Shown here: positions 9,357 to 16,812 of the stretch, piece by piece | How positions within the stretch are numbered: position 1 is the stretch's first letter | How the letters are laid out: every line of letters begins with the position of its first letter | Source: CAIJNA01 sp964516815 | Lineage (GTDB): Bacteria > Campylobacterota > Campylobacteria > Campylobacterales > Arcobacteraceae | NCBI GenBank assembly: GCA_964516815.1 | Contig: CAZEXK010000001.1 | Location: 62,001-126,000 of the forward strand | DNA: 64,000 nt | Direction of reading: 5' to 3' | Program-made: the position numbers and the translations under genes | The notes under the pieces: model-generated | Seen by the model: only the letters and a program-made list of their open reading frames with translations | Databases searched by the model: none | Told to the model about the DNA's origin: nothing

Positions 9357-10067
9357 TTACCTCGTAATTTTATCTATTAGTTTTTGATTAATTTCATCTA
9401 TTCCAGTTGAAGCTTTTTGAGCTTGTTCTAACCTTCTTTGTGAATCAATCAACGCCACCATTGTAGTAATAGTATTAACATTACTTTTTTCAACAGATCC
9501 CTGGATTAAATAGTTTTCATTTATTAATACATTTTGTACATTATTGTTGTCATTTATCAAATAATTATTGTTCCCTTGTTTTGATAAGTTATTATAACTA
9601 GATTTAATTAAAGCAATTTGATTTTCAAAGCCTTCTGCTACAATAATTTTTTCATTTTCATTATTTAACACATTATTGCCTTCACTTGTCACTAAAAAAC
9701 CATTTATATTTTTAAAAGCACCATCTTTTGTAAGTACTATATCATTATTGTTATTTTGAACTTTAAAAAATACATCTCTTGCATTTATAGAAAAATCAAG
9801 CTTATTTCCAGTAACTTCAACAGCACCCTCAATATCAGAATAAAAATTACCATCTATTTTTGGTACGGTATTAGTTACTTCATTAATTTTTTCTCTTAAG
9901 TCATTGTGCTGTAAGTTTTTTGTCATATAATGGTTAAATGAACCTTGAACCAAGTTGTTTTGTTTAAATGCATTTGTATTTGCATTTGCAAGATTATTAG
10001 ATAAAACATCAACCCTATTTAATTGATTTACCATTGTTGCTGCTAGTGAATATATACCTTGATTCAT
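9357..10067 (-). CDS. flgF: Flagellar rod protein, FlgF/FlgG family
   Basis: The 236-residue product has the rod/hook N-terminus (a YSLAATMVNQLNRVDVLSNN segment, then LANANTNAFKQNN) and a C-terminal helix with TTMVALIDSQRRLEQAQKA. Its size is right for FlgF (about 250) and a full FlgG is encoded separately at 11489. The core is Asn-rich and poorly conserved. It sits between cheZ and flgB with gaps of 7 and 4 bases. FlgF is the best call; a generic rod protein is the alternative. Confidence 0.78.
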   Translation of the reverse strand: MNQGIYSLAATMVNQLNRVDVLSNNLANANTNAFKQNNLVQGSFNHYMTKNLQHNDLREKINEVTNTVPKIDGNFYSDIEGAVEVTGNKLDFSINARDVFFKVQNNNNDIVLTKDGAFKNINGFLVTSEGNNVLNNENEKIIVAEGFENQIALIKSSYNNLSKQGNNNYLINDNNNVQNVLINENYLIQGSVEKSNVNTITTMVALIDSQRRLEQAQKASTGIDEINQKLIDKITR

Positions 10068-10074
10068 AATTTAC

Positions 10075-10929
10075 CTACTTATTAAATTCAGCTATTAAGC
10101 TGTCTAAATCGTCATCATCAACAGTGGATTGTGAATCCCCTGAAATATGTTTTGCTATTTGCACATCTGGTTTACCAGAATCATCTTCAAAAATACCGTT
10201 TAAATAAGATGTAAGTTTTCTAATAACCGACATTACTCTTTCAATTTTTTGCCTATTTATATCGTGAAATTGCATTAATTCCATAGCTTCAAAGATTTTA
10301 TTATTTTCTTCATTAATTAAATTTCTAGTATCTTCAAAAGTGTCTTTAATTTTGTTTGCTTCATTTAGTTGTTCTTGAAGTATATCAATTTTAGGAAACT
10401 TACTTGTCAGCTTTACTAATAATTCAGTTTGTGAATTTACAAATTCTTCATTTTCATTAAGTTTTGTTGTGATTTTTTCATTTTCATCCAAAATATAACT
10501 TAAAACGTCAAATATTTGTGATGCTTTAGCCTCACTATCTTCTGCTACTTCATTTAATTGATTTACTATTTTATGTTCGTTTGACAGTGGTAAAGGATAA
10601 CGAGAGTCATCTATTTTTTTATTTTTATCTTCACTTTCTTCTTCACTCACATTTTCTATACTAGATGTATCTTCAACTATATCTGAACTTTCAAGTAAGT
10701 TATCATCTAATGAAATATTTTTTACAGTTTCATCTTTAGCTATATCATCAAGATCTGGTATATCTTGTTCAACTTTTGTTTCAACTTTTGTCTTTTTTTC
10801 ATCTTCATAATTTAAGTCATCTATTTGAGATAATATATCATCAATATTTTCATCAGGGATTAATTTAGCAATTTCATCACTTACTGGGTCATTCATTAAG
10901 GCTTCAATTTCTTCTTGAGTCATACTCAC
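10075..10929 (-). CDS. cheZ: CheZ-type CheY-P phosphatase, Campylobacterota form
   Basis: This 284-residue protein should dephosphorylate CheY-P. Residues 140-245 form a long helical hairpin containing the active-site region (EAMELMQFHDINRQKIERVMSV), which matches the remote CheZ of Campylobacter and Helicobacter. The C-terminal DDDDLDSLIAEFNK resembles the CheY-binding peptide of CheZ. The N-terminus MTQEEIEALM resembles the CheY-P-binding peptide of FliM. An acidic linker (about residues 25-115) joins them. The GTG start has AAGGA 6 bases upstream; an internal ATG two codons later is possible. It follows cheY by 9 bases. Confidence 0.85.
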   Translation of the reverse strand: MSMTQEEIEALMNDPVSDEIAKLIPDENIDDILSQIDDLNYEDEKKTKVETKVEQDIPDLDDIAKDETVKNISLDDNLLESSDIVEDTSSIENVSEEESEDKNKKIDDSRYPLPLSNEHKIVNQLNEVAEDSEAKASQIFDVLSYILDENEKITTKLNENEEFVNSQTELLVKLTSKFPKIDILQEQLNEANKIKDTFEDTRNLINEENNKIFEAMELMQFHDINRQKIERVMSVIRKLTSYLNGIFEDDSGKPDVQIAKHISGDSQSTVDDDDLDSLIAEFNK

Positions 10930-10938
10930 TTTATTTCC

Positions 10939-11310
10939 TTATTTGAAAAATGGATCTAATTTTTCTTTTAGTGTCACTGCATTGAAAGGTTTAACAATAT
11001 AATTATTAACACCAGCTTTTAATGCGATAATTACTTCACTTTTACCACCTTCAGTTGTAATCATAACTGTAGGTGTATCTTTGTGTGCGCTACCATCTTC
11101 TCTGATATGTTGTACAAGCTCTAAACCGTTCATATTTGGCATATTCCAATCTGTTAATATTACATCATATTTATTTTTTTGTAATAAGTCCCATGCAACA
11201 ACCCCATCTTCAGCTTCATCGAAATCATCTTTAGCAACACCCAATTGTTGAACAACATTACCTATTATTCTTCTCATCGTTGAGCTATCATCTACAATCA
11301 AAATCTTCAT
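10939..11310 (-). CDS. cheY: Chemotaxis response regulator CheY
   Basis: This 123-residue single receiver domain has all the family residues: acidic pair D7/D8, phospho-acceptor D54 (in ILTDWNMPNM), T85, and K107 in IVKPF. The segment ITTEGGKSEV is the form seen in Campylobacterota CheY. Phosphorylated CheY binds the flagellar switch. It is the first gene of the long minus-strand motility operon, with AAGGACG ahead of the ATG, and is followed at once by cheZ, its phosphatase. Confidence 0.94.
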   Translation of the reverse strand: MKILIVDDSSTMRRIIGNVVQQLGVAKDDFDEAEDGVVAWDLLQKNKYDVILTDWNMPNMNGLELVQHIREDGSAHKDTPTVMITTEGGKSEVIIALKAGVNNYIVKPFNAVTLKEKLDPFFK

Positions 11311-11340
11311 ACGTCGTCCTTATTTATTTTTCATTATTTC

Positions 11341-11346
11341 ATTATA
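11341..11346 (-). promoter_or_regulatory. Candidate -10 box for the cheY-cheZ-flagellar operon
   Basis: TATAAT on the minus strand, 30 bases before the cheY ATG, lies in the 178-base divergent gap between cheY and flgG. No convincing -35 is visible. The plus-strand side of the same gap holds a TAAAAT box at 11451-11456 that might serve flgG. Confidence 0.4.
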
Positions 11347-11488
11347 TTTAATTAACGTTAAATTATCTCTTAAAGTAACATTCTTAATAAATAACATCAA
11401 ATTATCTTGCATATACTAAATAGCAAAGTTTTATTTAAAAACAATTTAGATAAAATGTAGTAAATTTTGTTAAATTAAAGGAATTGAT

Positions 11489-12277
11489 ATGGTAAGAGGA
11501 CTTTACACAGCAGCTGCAGGAATGAATGCTCAACAAAGCAATATTGATGTAACATCTAATAACATAGCAAACGTAAACACAACCGCTTTTAAAAAAGATA
11601 GAGCTGAGTTTGCAGATTTGATGTATCAGTCGTTAAATTATACAGCTAACGCAACTAGTGAAAATACCATGAACCCTACTGGAATAGATGTAGGTCTTGG
11701 TGTACGAATATCTGGAGTGCAAAAAAGTTTTATGCAAGGTAATTTAAAACAAACTGGAAATGATCTTGATATTGCGATACAAGGTAAAGGATTTTTCCAA
11801 ATAGTTGATGCCAATGGAGAATTATCATATACAAGAAACGGTTCTTTTAAAAAAGATGCAGATGGTGCTATGGTTAATGCTCAAGGATTTAAAGTTGAAC
11901 CTGAAATCATAATACCACCTACATTAACAAAGCTATCTATTGCTTCAGATGGAACTGTATCTGCAATGAACCCAGCTGATGGAAATACTGTATTATTAGG
12001 ACAAATTACTTTAGTTGACTTTATTAACCAAGCAGGACTAGCTCCTTTAGGAAATGGATTGTACCAATCTACAACAACATCAGGTGATCCGATTGAAGGT
12101 ATAGCAAATACTGAAGCTTTTGGTGCATTACAACAAGGTATGATTGAGTCATCAAATGTACAACTAGTAAATGCAATGGTAGATTTAATCACTGCTCAAA
12201 GAGCATATGAAGCTAATGCAAAAGCGCTAACCACTACAGATCAAATGCTACAACAAGTAAATCAATTAAAAAGATAA
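11489..12277 (+). CDS. flgG: Flagellar distal rod protein FlgG
   Basis: The 262-residue product is a full-length FlgG. It has the N-terminal GLYTAAAGMNAQQSN and SNNIANVNTTAFKKDRAEF boxes, a GKGFFQI motif near residue 100, and a C-terminal QLVNAMVDLITAQRAYEANAK helix ending QLKR. Its length matches the family. AAAGGA lies 6 bases before the ATG. It is transcribed away from cheY and starts a three-gene unit with two proteins of unknown function, spaced 9 and 5 bases apart. Confidence 0.94.
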   Translation: MVRGLYTAAAGMNAQQSNIDVTSNNIANVNTTAFKKDRAEFADLMYQSLNYTANATSENTMNPTGIDVGLGVRISGVQKSFMQGNLKQTGNDLDIAIQGKGFFQIVDANGELSYTRNGSFKKDADGAMVNAQGFKVEPEIIIPPTLTKLSIASDGTVSAMNPADGNTVLLGQITLVDFINQAGLAPLGNGLYQSTTTSGDPIEGIANTEAFGALQQGMIESSNVQLVNAMVDLITAQRAYEANAKALTTTDQMLQQVNQLKR

Positions 12278-12286
12278 TAATCTAAT

Positions 12287-12727
12287 ATGAATTTAGATGA
12301 ATTAAAAACAAGACGTGAAAAAAACATACTATTACACAAGCAAAAAAAGAAAGCATACTACTTAAAAAAAAAGTTGCAAATGCAAGAAACAATAAATATT
12401 GTTCCTAAAAAATCAATAGATTATAGTAAAGAACTTTCTATGCACAATGCAGAAGATTTTCTTAAAAAACTTAAAACAATTGCAAAACAACAAAAAATAC
12501 ATGTTCAAAATAGAGAAGAAGTAATAATAGAGCAAATTATTCAATACAAAGGTAAGAAAAAAGACTATTATTTAAAAAATAAAGAAAAAAGATTAGAATA
12601 TGATAAACAATATCGTCAAGACAAAAAAGATGATTTAAAAAAATATAGAAAAGAATATTATGAAAAAAATAAAGATAAAATTTTGTCAAAACAAAAGTTG
12701 TATAGAGCAATTAAAAAAGAAGTTTAA
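12287..12727 (+). CDS. Highly basic small protein of the flgG unit
   Basis: This 146-residue protein is about one third lysine plus arginine and has no hydrophobic segment. The C-terminal half has loosely repeated K-Y/D-Y/L-K-N-K patterns (KKKDYYLKNKEKRLEYDKQ, then KKYRKEYYEKNKDK), which suggests helical, nucleic-acid- or acid-binding repeats. I do not recognise a family. It starts 9 bases after flgG and ends 5 bases before the next gene, whose central part is strongly acidic, so a charge-based interaction between the two products is a reasonable guess, not evidence. Confidence 0.75.
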   Translation: MNLDELKTRREKNILLHKQKKKAYYLKKKLQMQETINIVPKKSIDYSKELSMHNAEDFLKKLKTIAKQQKIHVQNREEVIIEQIIQYKGKKKDYYLKNKEKRLEYDKQYRQDKKDDLKKYRKEYYEKNKDKILSKQKLYRAIKKEV

Positions 12728-12732
12728 AAATA

Positions 12733-14318
12733 ATGGCAAGTGATTTTTCAAATATACTAAAAGAAGCAATATCAGCTACACTTGAGGCTACTCTAGGTAA
12801 AAATGCCCCTATAAGTTCAGTAAATCTTTGTACAACTACATATTTACATTCAAAACAAATTGTAACCATACAATCTGATTTTAAATTTGACAAAATTGAT
12901 TCAAATATTAAATTTATATATCCAGCAAGAACGGCTTCTTACGTATTTAATGCCATGTTAGGTGAGTCTGGTTTAGTTGAAGTTCAAATAGATGAAGATA
13001 CAGCTGATGCATTAAAAGAAATAACAGCTCAAATATCAGGTTCACTTACAACATCCATAAATGCTAGTGAATTTGAAGATTTAGGCAAAGTTACATACAC
13101 AAGTGGAGAAAGCCTTATAGATATTGGAGAAAATTATAAAACTGAAGATGATTTAATCTTATTGAATATTTTATTAGATGATATTACTCTTGAAATAATT
13201 TTACACTTAAGTGAGCAAACTATACCATTTGTTGATGAATTAATAAACTCACCCCAACTTCAAGATAGTATTGAAGATATTAATGGAATTGATTTAGAAG
13301 AAAACAATGAAGATATTGATGGAATTGATTTAGAAGAAAACAATGAAGATAAATTTTTAGAGNNNNNNNNNNNNNNNNNNNNNNNNNNNNNNNNNNNNNN
13401 NNNNNNNNNNNNNNNNNNNNNNNNNNNNNNNNNNNNNNNNNNNNNNNNNNNNNNNNNNNNNNTGAAGATATTGATGGAATTGATTTAGAAGAAAACAATG
13501 AAGATAAATTTTTAGAGGAAAATGAACAATTACAAGAAAATGAAAATAATGAAAGTCACACTAATGAAGATATTTTAGAAGACGAATCTTCAGATACTAA
13601 TCAAGATGATGTAGTACCAACAGATGAAAATATACAAGTACAAGAAGAAGTTATCAAAAATAATGCAAAAGAGAATAAATTATTAAAATTACTAGTAATA
13701 ATTGCAGCATCTTTATTATCAATTGTAACTATAGTATTTTTATTTTTATTTTTTTCTGGTTCTTTTGATGAAAAAAAAGATATTAAAAGTGATCAAAATA
13801 TATCAGAAAAAGATGAACTGTTAATAAATATTAAAAATAAAAAAATTAGTTATACTCCTGATATGATCAATGTGCAAAAACTAAATAAAAGATTATCTTT
13901 ATTAAGTAAATATGAAATACTAGATACCAATGATTTGGAAAAGTACAAAAATAATGAAAAAGAAAGATTATATAAATTAAAAATATCAAATTTAAATAAC
14001 TTTGCTAAAAAAAATAAAGAAGAATCTTTATTTACTAATAATGAGCTAAATAATAGTGTCAATCAGCAAAAAGAAAAATTAACTTTTATTCAAATTGATG
14101 CTATAAAATATAAAAAATACAAACAAATAGTAAATGTACAAAAACATAAAACTACCAATATTTCAATATGTGCATATAAAAATGAACAAACAAAAGTTTT
14201 AATAGGTCCAATGAATTTACAATATGTTATAGATAATATAATGAATAATATTAATAATAATGATGCAAAGTTATTATATATAACTCAAGATGATTTTAAC
14301 AAACAATGTGATTTTTAA
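12733..14318 (+). CDS. CheX-like domain / acidic repeat / single-pass membrane protein (split by gap)
   Basis: Two reading frames flank a 100-N gap and belong to one gene. Residues 1-170 resemble the CheX/CheC/FliY phosphatase fold (a DALKEITAQISGSL helix near residue 92), but where CheX has ExxN this has E96-I-T-A99, so the catalytic Asn seems absent. An acidic, 12-residue-repeat linker follows (EDIDGIDLEENN units). If the 55-base identical gap edges are merged, the product is 476 residues with a membrane helix at about 265-290 and a lysine-rich C-terminal domain of about 185 residues. It is cotranscribed with flgG and the basic protein. A motor- or chemotaxis-linked membrane protein is likely; the exact function is unknown. 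Confidence 0.75.
13273..13517 (+). repeat. 36-base coding tandem repeat interrupted by the gap
   Basis: Units of 36 bases encode EDI(N/D)GIDLEENN. Two complete units (13273-13308, 13309-13344) and an 18-base partial end (13345-13362) precede the gap. One unit (13464-13499) and the same 18-base end (13500-13517) follow it. The copy number in the genome cannot be read from this assembly. Confidence 0.9.
13363..13462. other. Assembly gap of 100 N
   Basis: This is a run of exactly 100 N, the usual placeholder for a gap of unknown size. The 55 bases before it (13308-13362) and after it (13463-13517) are identical, which is what overlapping contig ends from a k=55 de Bruijn assembly would give. 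Joining on that overlap restores one continuous reading frame. Confidence 0.97.
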
Positions 14319-14842
14319 CTATTTTCTAGTATTTCTTTTGCATTTGCACATTTTATAATCTTATTTTCAATATCAACGTCTAGTATATACTTTTTATTAT
14401 ATGGCAATAAAAAAGTTTTTACTTTTAAATCTTCACTTAATAAAGATGGATTCGTCTCAATTTCAAAATAGTCGTCAACTGGATATCTATGAATATCTTT
14501 TATTTTTCCAAGATTTTCATTATCTTCTATTATATTGCATGAGAGTAAATCAAACCAAAAATATTGGTCTTTTTGTAAAGTACAACTAATAATTGTTTGT
14601 TCCATAGAAGTATAAAGTTCACTGTTAACATATTTTTGAATATCTTCAATTGTGTTCAATGATTTAAACTTTACGGTTTTATTAGTCATATTGATTGATT
14701 CAATTATAAGTGTTTTATTTTTTTGAGTTGTAAACTTAGCATCTTTTTGGAATTGTTGTGGAAAGTCAGAGTCTATATGAATTTTAATATTACCTTGAAG
14801 TCCAACAGTTTTACCTAGTTTTGCTACAAATATTTTATTCAT
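14315..14842 (-). CDS. rimM: Ribosome maturation factor RimM
   Basis: RimM helps 30S maturation by binding S19 and 16S rRNA. The 175-residue product starts with VAKLGKTVGLQGNIKIHIDSDFP, the conserved N-terminal box. It has a PRC-barrel half with DLLSCNI and a late LLPYNKKYILDVDIENKII segment. Length is normal (about 170-180). It is the third gene of ffh-rpsP-rimM, 110 bases after rpsP. In many bacteria trmD and rplS follow; here the neighbouring gene is convergent and overlaps its end by 4 bases. Confidence 0.9.
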   Translation of the reverse strand: MNKIFVAKLGKTVGLQGNIKIHIDSDFPQQFQKDAKFTTQKNKTLIIESINMTNKTVKFKSLNTIEDIQKYVNSELYTSMEQTIISCTLQKDQYFWFDLLSCNIIEDNENLGKIKDIHRYPVDDYFEIETNPSLLSEDLKVKTFLLPYNKKYILDVDIENKIIKCANAKEILENS

Positions 14843-14952
14843 TTAAAAGTACTAACATATTTTATTAAAAGTTTAATTTTATAGATTTTTTCAGCTTTAT
14901 ATTATAAATAAAAATAATTTTACTAAAAAATTCTATAAAATTTATAATCACA

Positions 14953-15189
14953 TTACTTACTTTTAAGTCCTGTAAGTTTAGCAACTCTTTCACTTGGTTT
15001 AGCACCAACACTTAACCAATAATCTAATCTTTCTTGATCAAATTTTAATACCTTTGGTTCTACTACTGGATTATAATAACCTAATGATTCAATCCATCCA
15101 CTATCTCTTCTTTTTCTACTATCTGTTACTACTATTCTGTAAAATGGCTTTTTGTTTCTTCCCATTCTTGTTAATCTAATTACTGTCAT
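14953..15189 (-). CDS. rpsP: Ribosomal protein S16
   Basis: The 78-residue protein begins MTVIRLTRMGRNKKPFYRIVVTDSR, the diagnostic S16 start, and contains ESLGYYNP near residue 35. It is a 30S assembly protein. Length is normal. It is 82 bases downstream of ffh and upstream of rimM, an order common across bacteria. Confidence 0.97.
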   Translation of the reverse strand: MTVIRLTRMGRNKKPFYRIVVTDSRKRRDSGWIESLGYYNPVVEPKVLKFDQERLDYWLSVGAKPSERVAKLTGLKSK

Positions 15190-15271
15190 TTTTATACCTT
15201 TTATTTTTTTTAGTTAATGAATTCATATCTCCAAATAAGTTATCAATTCATTAACCTTGATTTTAAGCTAA

Positions 15272-16618
15272 TTATCTTGGTATTTGCCCTTGGCTACCCA
15301 TTTGAGACATCATTTGTTGCATTTCTTTCATACCACCTTTTGATGATAATTTTTTTGCCATTTTTGATGCATTTTTAAACTGTTTTAATATTTTGTTAAT
15401 TTGAACTTCACTCAAACCACTTCCAATACACATTCTTTTTTTTCTACTTATATTTATCAAAGATGGCTTTTCTCTTTCTTTTTTTGTCATTGAAGAGATT
15501 AGAGCTTTAATATTTTTTATTTCACTTGAATTTTCCAAATCAGTATCTTTTAATTGATTTGCCATATTTGACATTCCAGGTATCATTCCCATGATTGATT
15601 TCATTGAGCCTAATTTTTTCATCATATTTAATTGATCTAAAAAGTCATCGAAGTTAAATTCACCTTTTTTCATTTTTTTAACTACGTCTTTTGCTTTTTT
15701 CTCATCAATTACAGCTGATGCTTTTTCTGCAAGACCTTCAACATCTCCTTCTCCCATAAGTCTTCCAACAATTCTATCTGGAATAAATACTTCAAGATCT
15801 TCCATCTTTTCACCCATACCAACAAATCTTAAGCTAACATTTGTTTGGTGAGCAATAGATATTGCAACTCCACCTTTAGTATCTCCATCAAATTTTGATA
15901 AAATAACACCGTGAATTCCAATTTTTTCTTTAAAAGTAGCAGCTGTTTTTGTAGCTTCATGACCAGTTAATGCATCAGCAACATAAAAAATCTCATCTGG
16001 TTGTACTGCATTTTTAATATCTTTTAATTCAAGCATAAGCTCTTCATCAATAGATAATCTACCAGCTGTATCAACTAAAAGTACATCATACAAATCAGCT
16101 TTTGCTTTTTTCTTTGCATTTTTTACTATTTTAATTGGATTTGTTTCATTTTCTTCAAAATAAATATCTACTTCTATTTGTTCACCTATTTGTTTTAATT
16201 GTTCAACAGCAGCTAATCTTTGTAAATCTGCAGCACAAATTAAAACTTTTTTCTTTCTTTGTTTTAAATATGAAGCAAGTTTACCAGTTGTAGTAGTTTT
16301 CCCTGAACCTTGAAGTCCAGTCATTAAAATAGTAGTTAACCCAGAATTTGAATAAACAAAACCTTGATTTCCTTGTATCGTTAAAATATTTGTAAGATTA
16401 TTTTGTAAAGCACTCAAAAAAGAATGTTGTCCTATTCCATTTTGTTTAGTATGTATTTCAATATTTTTTAATAATTCTTTTGTAGTTTTATGGTGAACAT
16501 CTGCTTTTAATAATGACTTTTTTAATTCTAATATTGCTTTATTTAAAGCTTTTGTATCATCTTGATACCTAACTTTTGATACAATAGATTTAAAAGAATT
16601 TGTCAAATTTGAAAACAT
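15272..16618 (-). CDS. ffh: Signal recognition particle GTPase Ffh
   Basis: Ffh binds 4.5S RNA and targets membrane proteins to the translocon. The 448-residue protein has an N domain, the G1 loop GLQGSGKTTTTGKLA near residue 105, the DTAGR and TKGG/SKFDGD motifs, and a methionine-rich M domain (residues 300-448) with SRKKRMCIGSG for RNA binding. Length is standard. It opens the ffh-rpsP-rimM group. I did not find the 4.5S RNA gene in this window. Confidence 0.96.
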   Translation of the reverse strand: MFSNLTNSFKSIVSKVRYQDDTKALNKAILELKKSLLKADVHHKTTKELLKNIEIHTKQNGIGQHSFLSALQNNLTNILTIQGNQGFVYSNSGLTTILMTGLQGSGKTTTTGKLASYLKQRKKKVLICAADLQRLAAVEQLKQIGEQIEVDIYFEENETNPIKIVKNAKKKAKADLYDVLLVDTAGRLSIDEELMLELKDIKNAVQPDEIFYVADALTGHEATKTAATFKEKIGIHGVILSKFDGDTKGGVAISIAHQTNVSLRFVGMGEKMEDLEVFIPDRIVGRLMGEGDVEGLAEKASAVIDEKKAKDVVKKMKKGEFNFDDFLDQLNMMKKLGSMKSIMGMIPGMSNMANQLKDTDLENSSEIKNIKALISSMTKKEREKPSLINISRKKRMCIGSGLSEVQINKILKQFKNASKMAKKLSSKGGMKEMQQMMSQMGSQGQIPR

Positions 16619-16812
16619 TTCATGAACCTTTTTAATAATATATGCGAATTTTAGTCAAATAAACTTAAGTTCTTATTAATTGTATTTTATACAATAGCTA
16701 AAACTTGGTCATGATGACATTAAAATAATGTAAATTTTAATTTTAGTTTAAGTTTATTGGAACATTTTTTATTCAATTTATATTAATACAATTATTTAGA
16801 TATACTTTCAAC

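Noticed and set aside
13280..13498. Minus-strand frame running through the gap in the acidic repeat
   Set aside because: It is the complement of the repeated coding units and spans placeholder bases, so it is not a real gene.
13273..13517. Tandem repeat considered as a CRISPR or mobile-element trace
   Set aside because: The units are contiguous without spacers, keep the reading frame and encode an acidic linker.
16679..16695. ATTGTATTTTATACAAT hairpin between ffh and the SUV3-like gene
   Set aside because: A short AT-only stem in a divergent promoter region; too likely by chance to call an operator.
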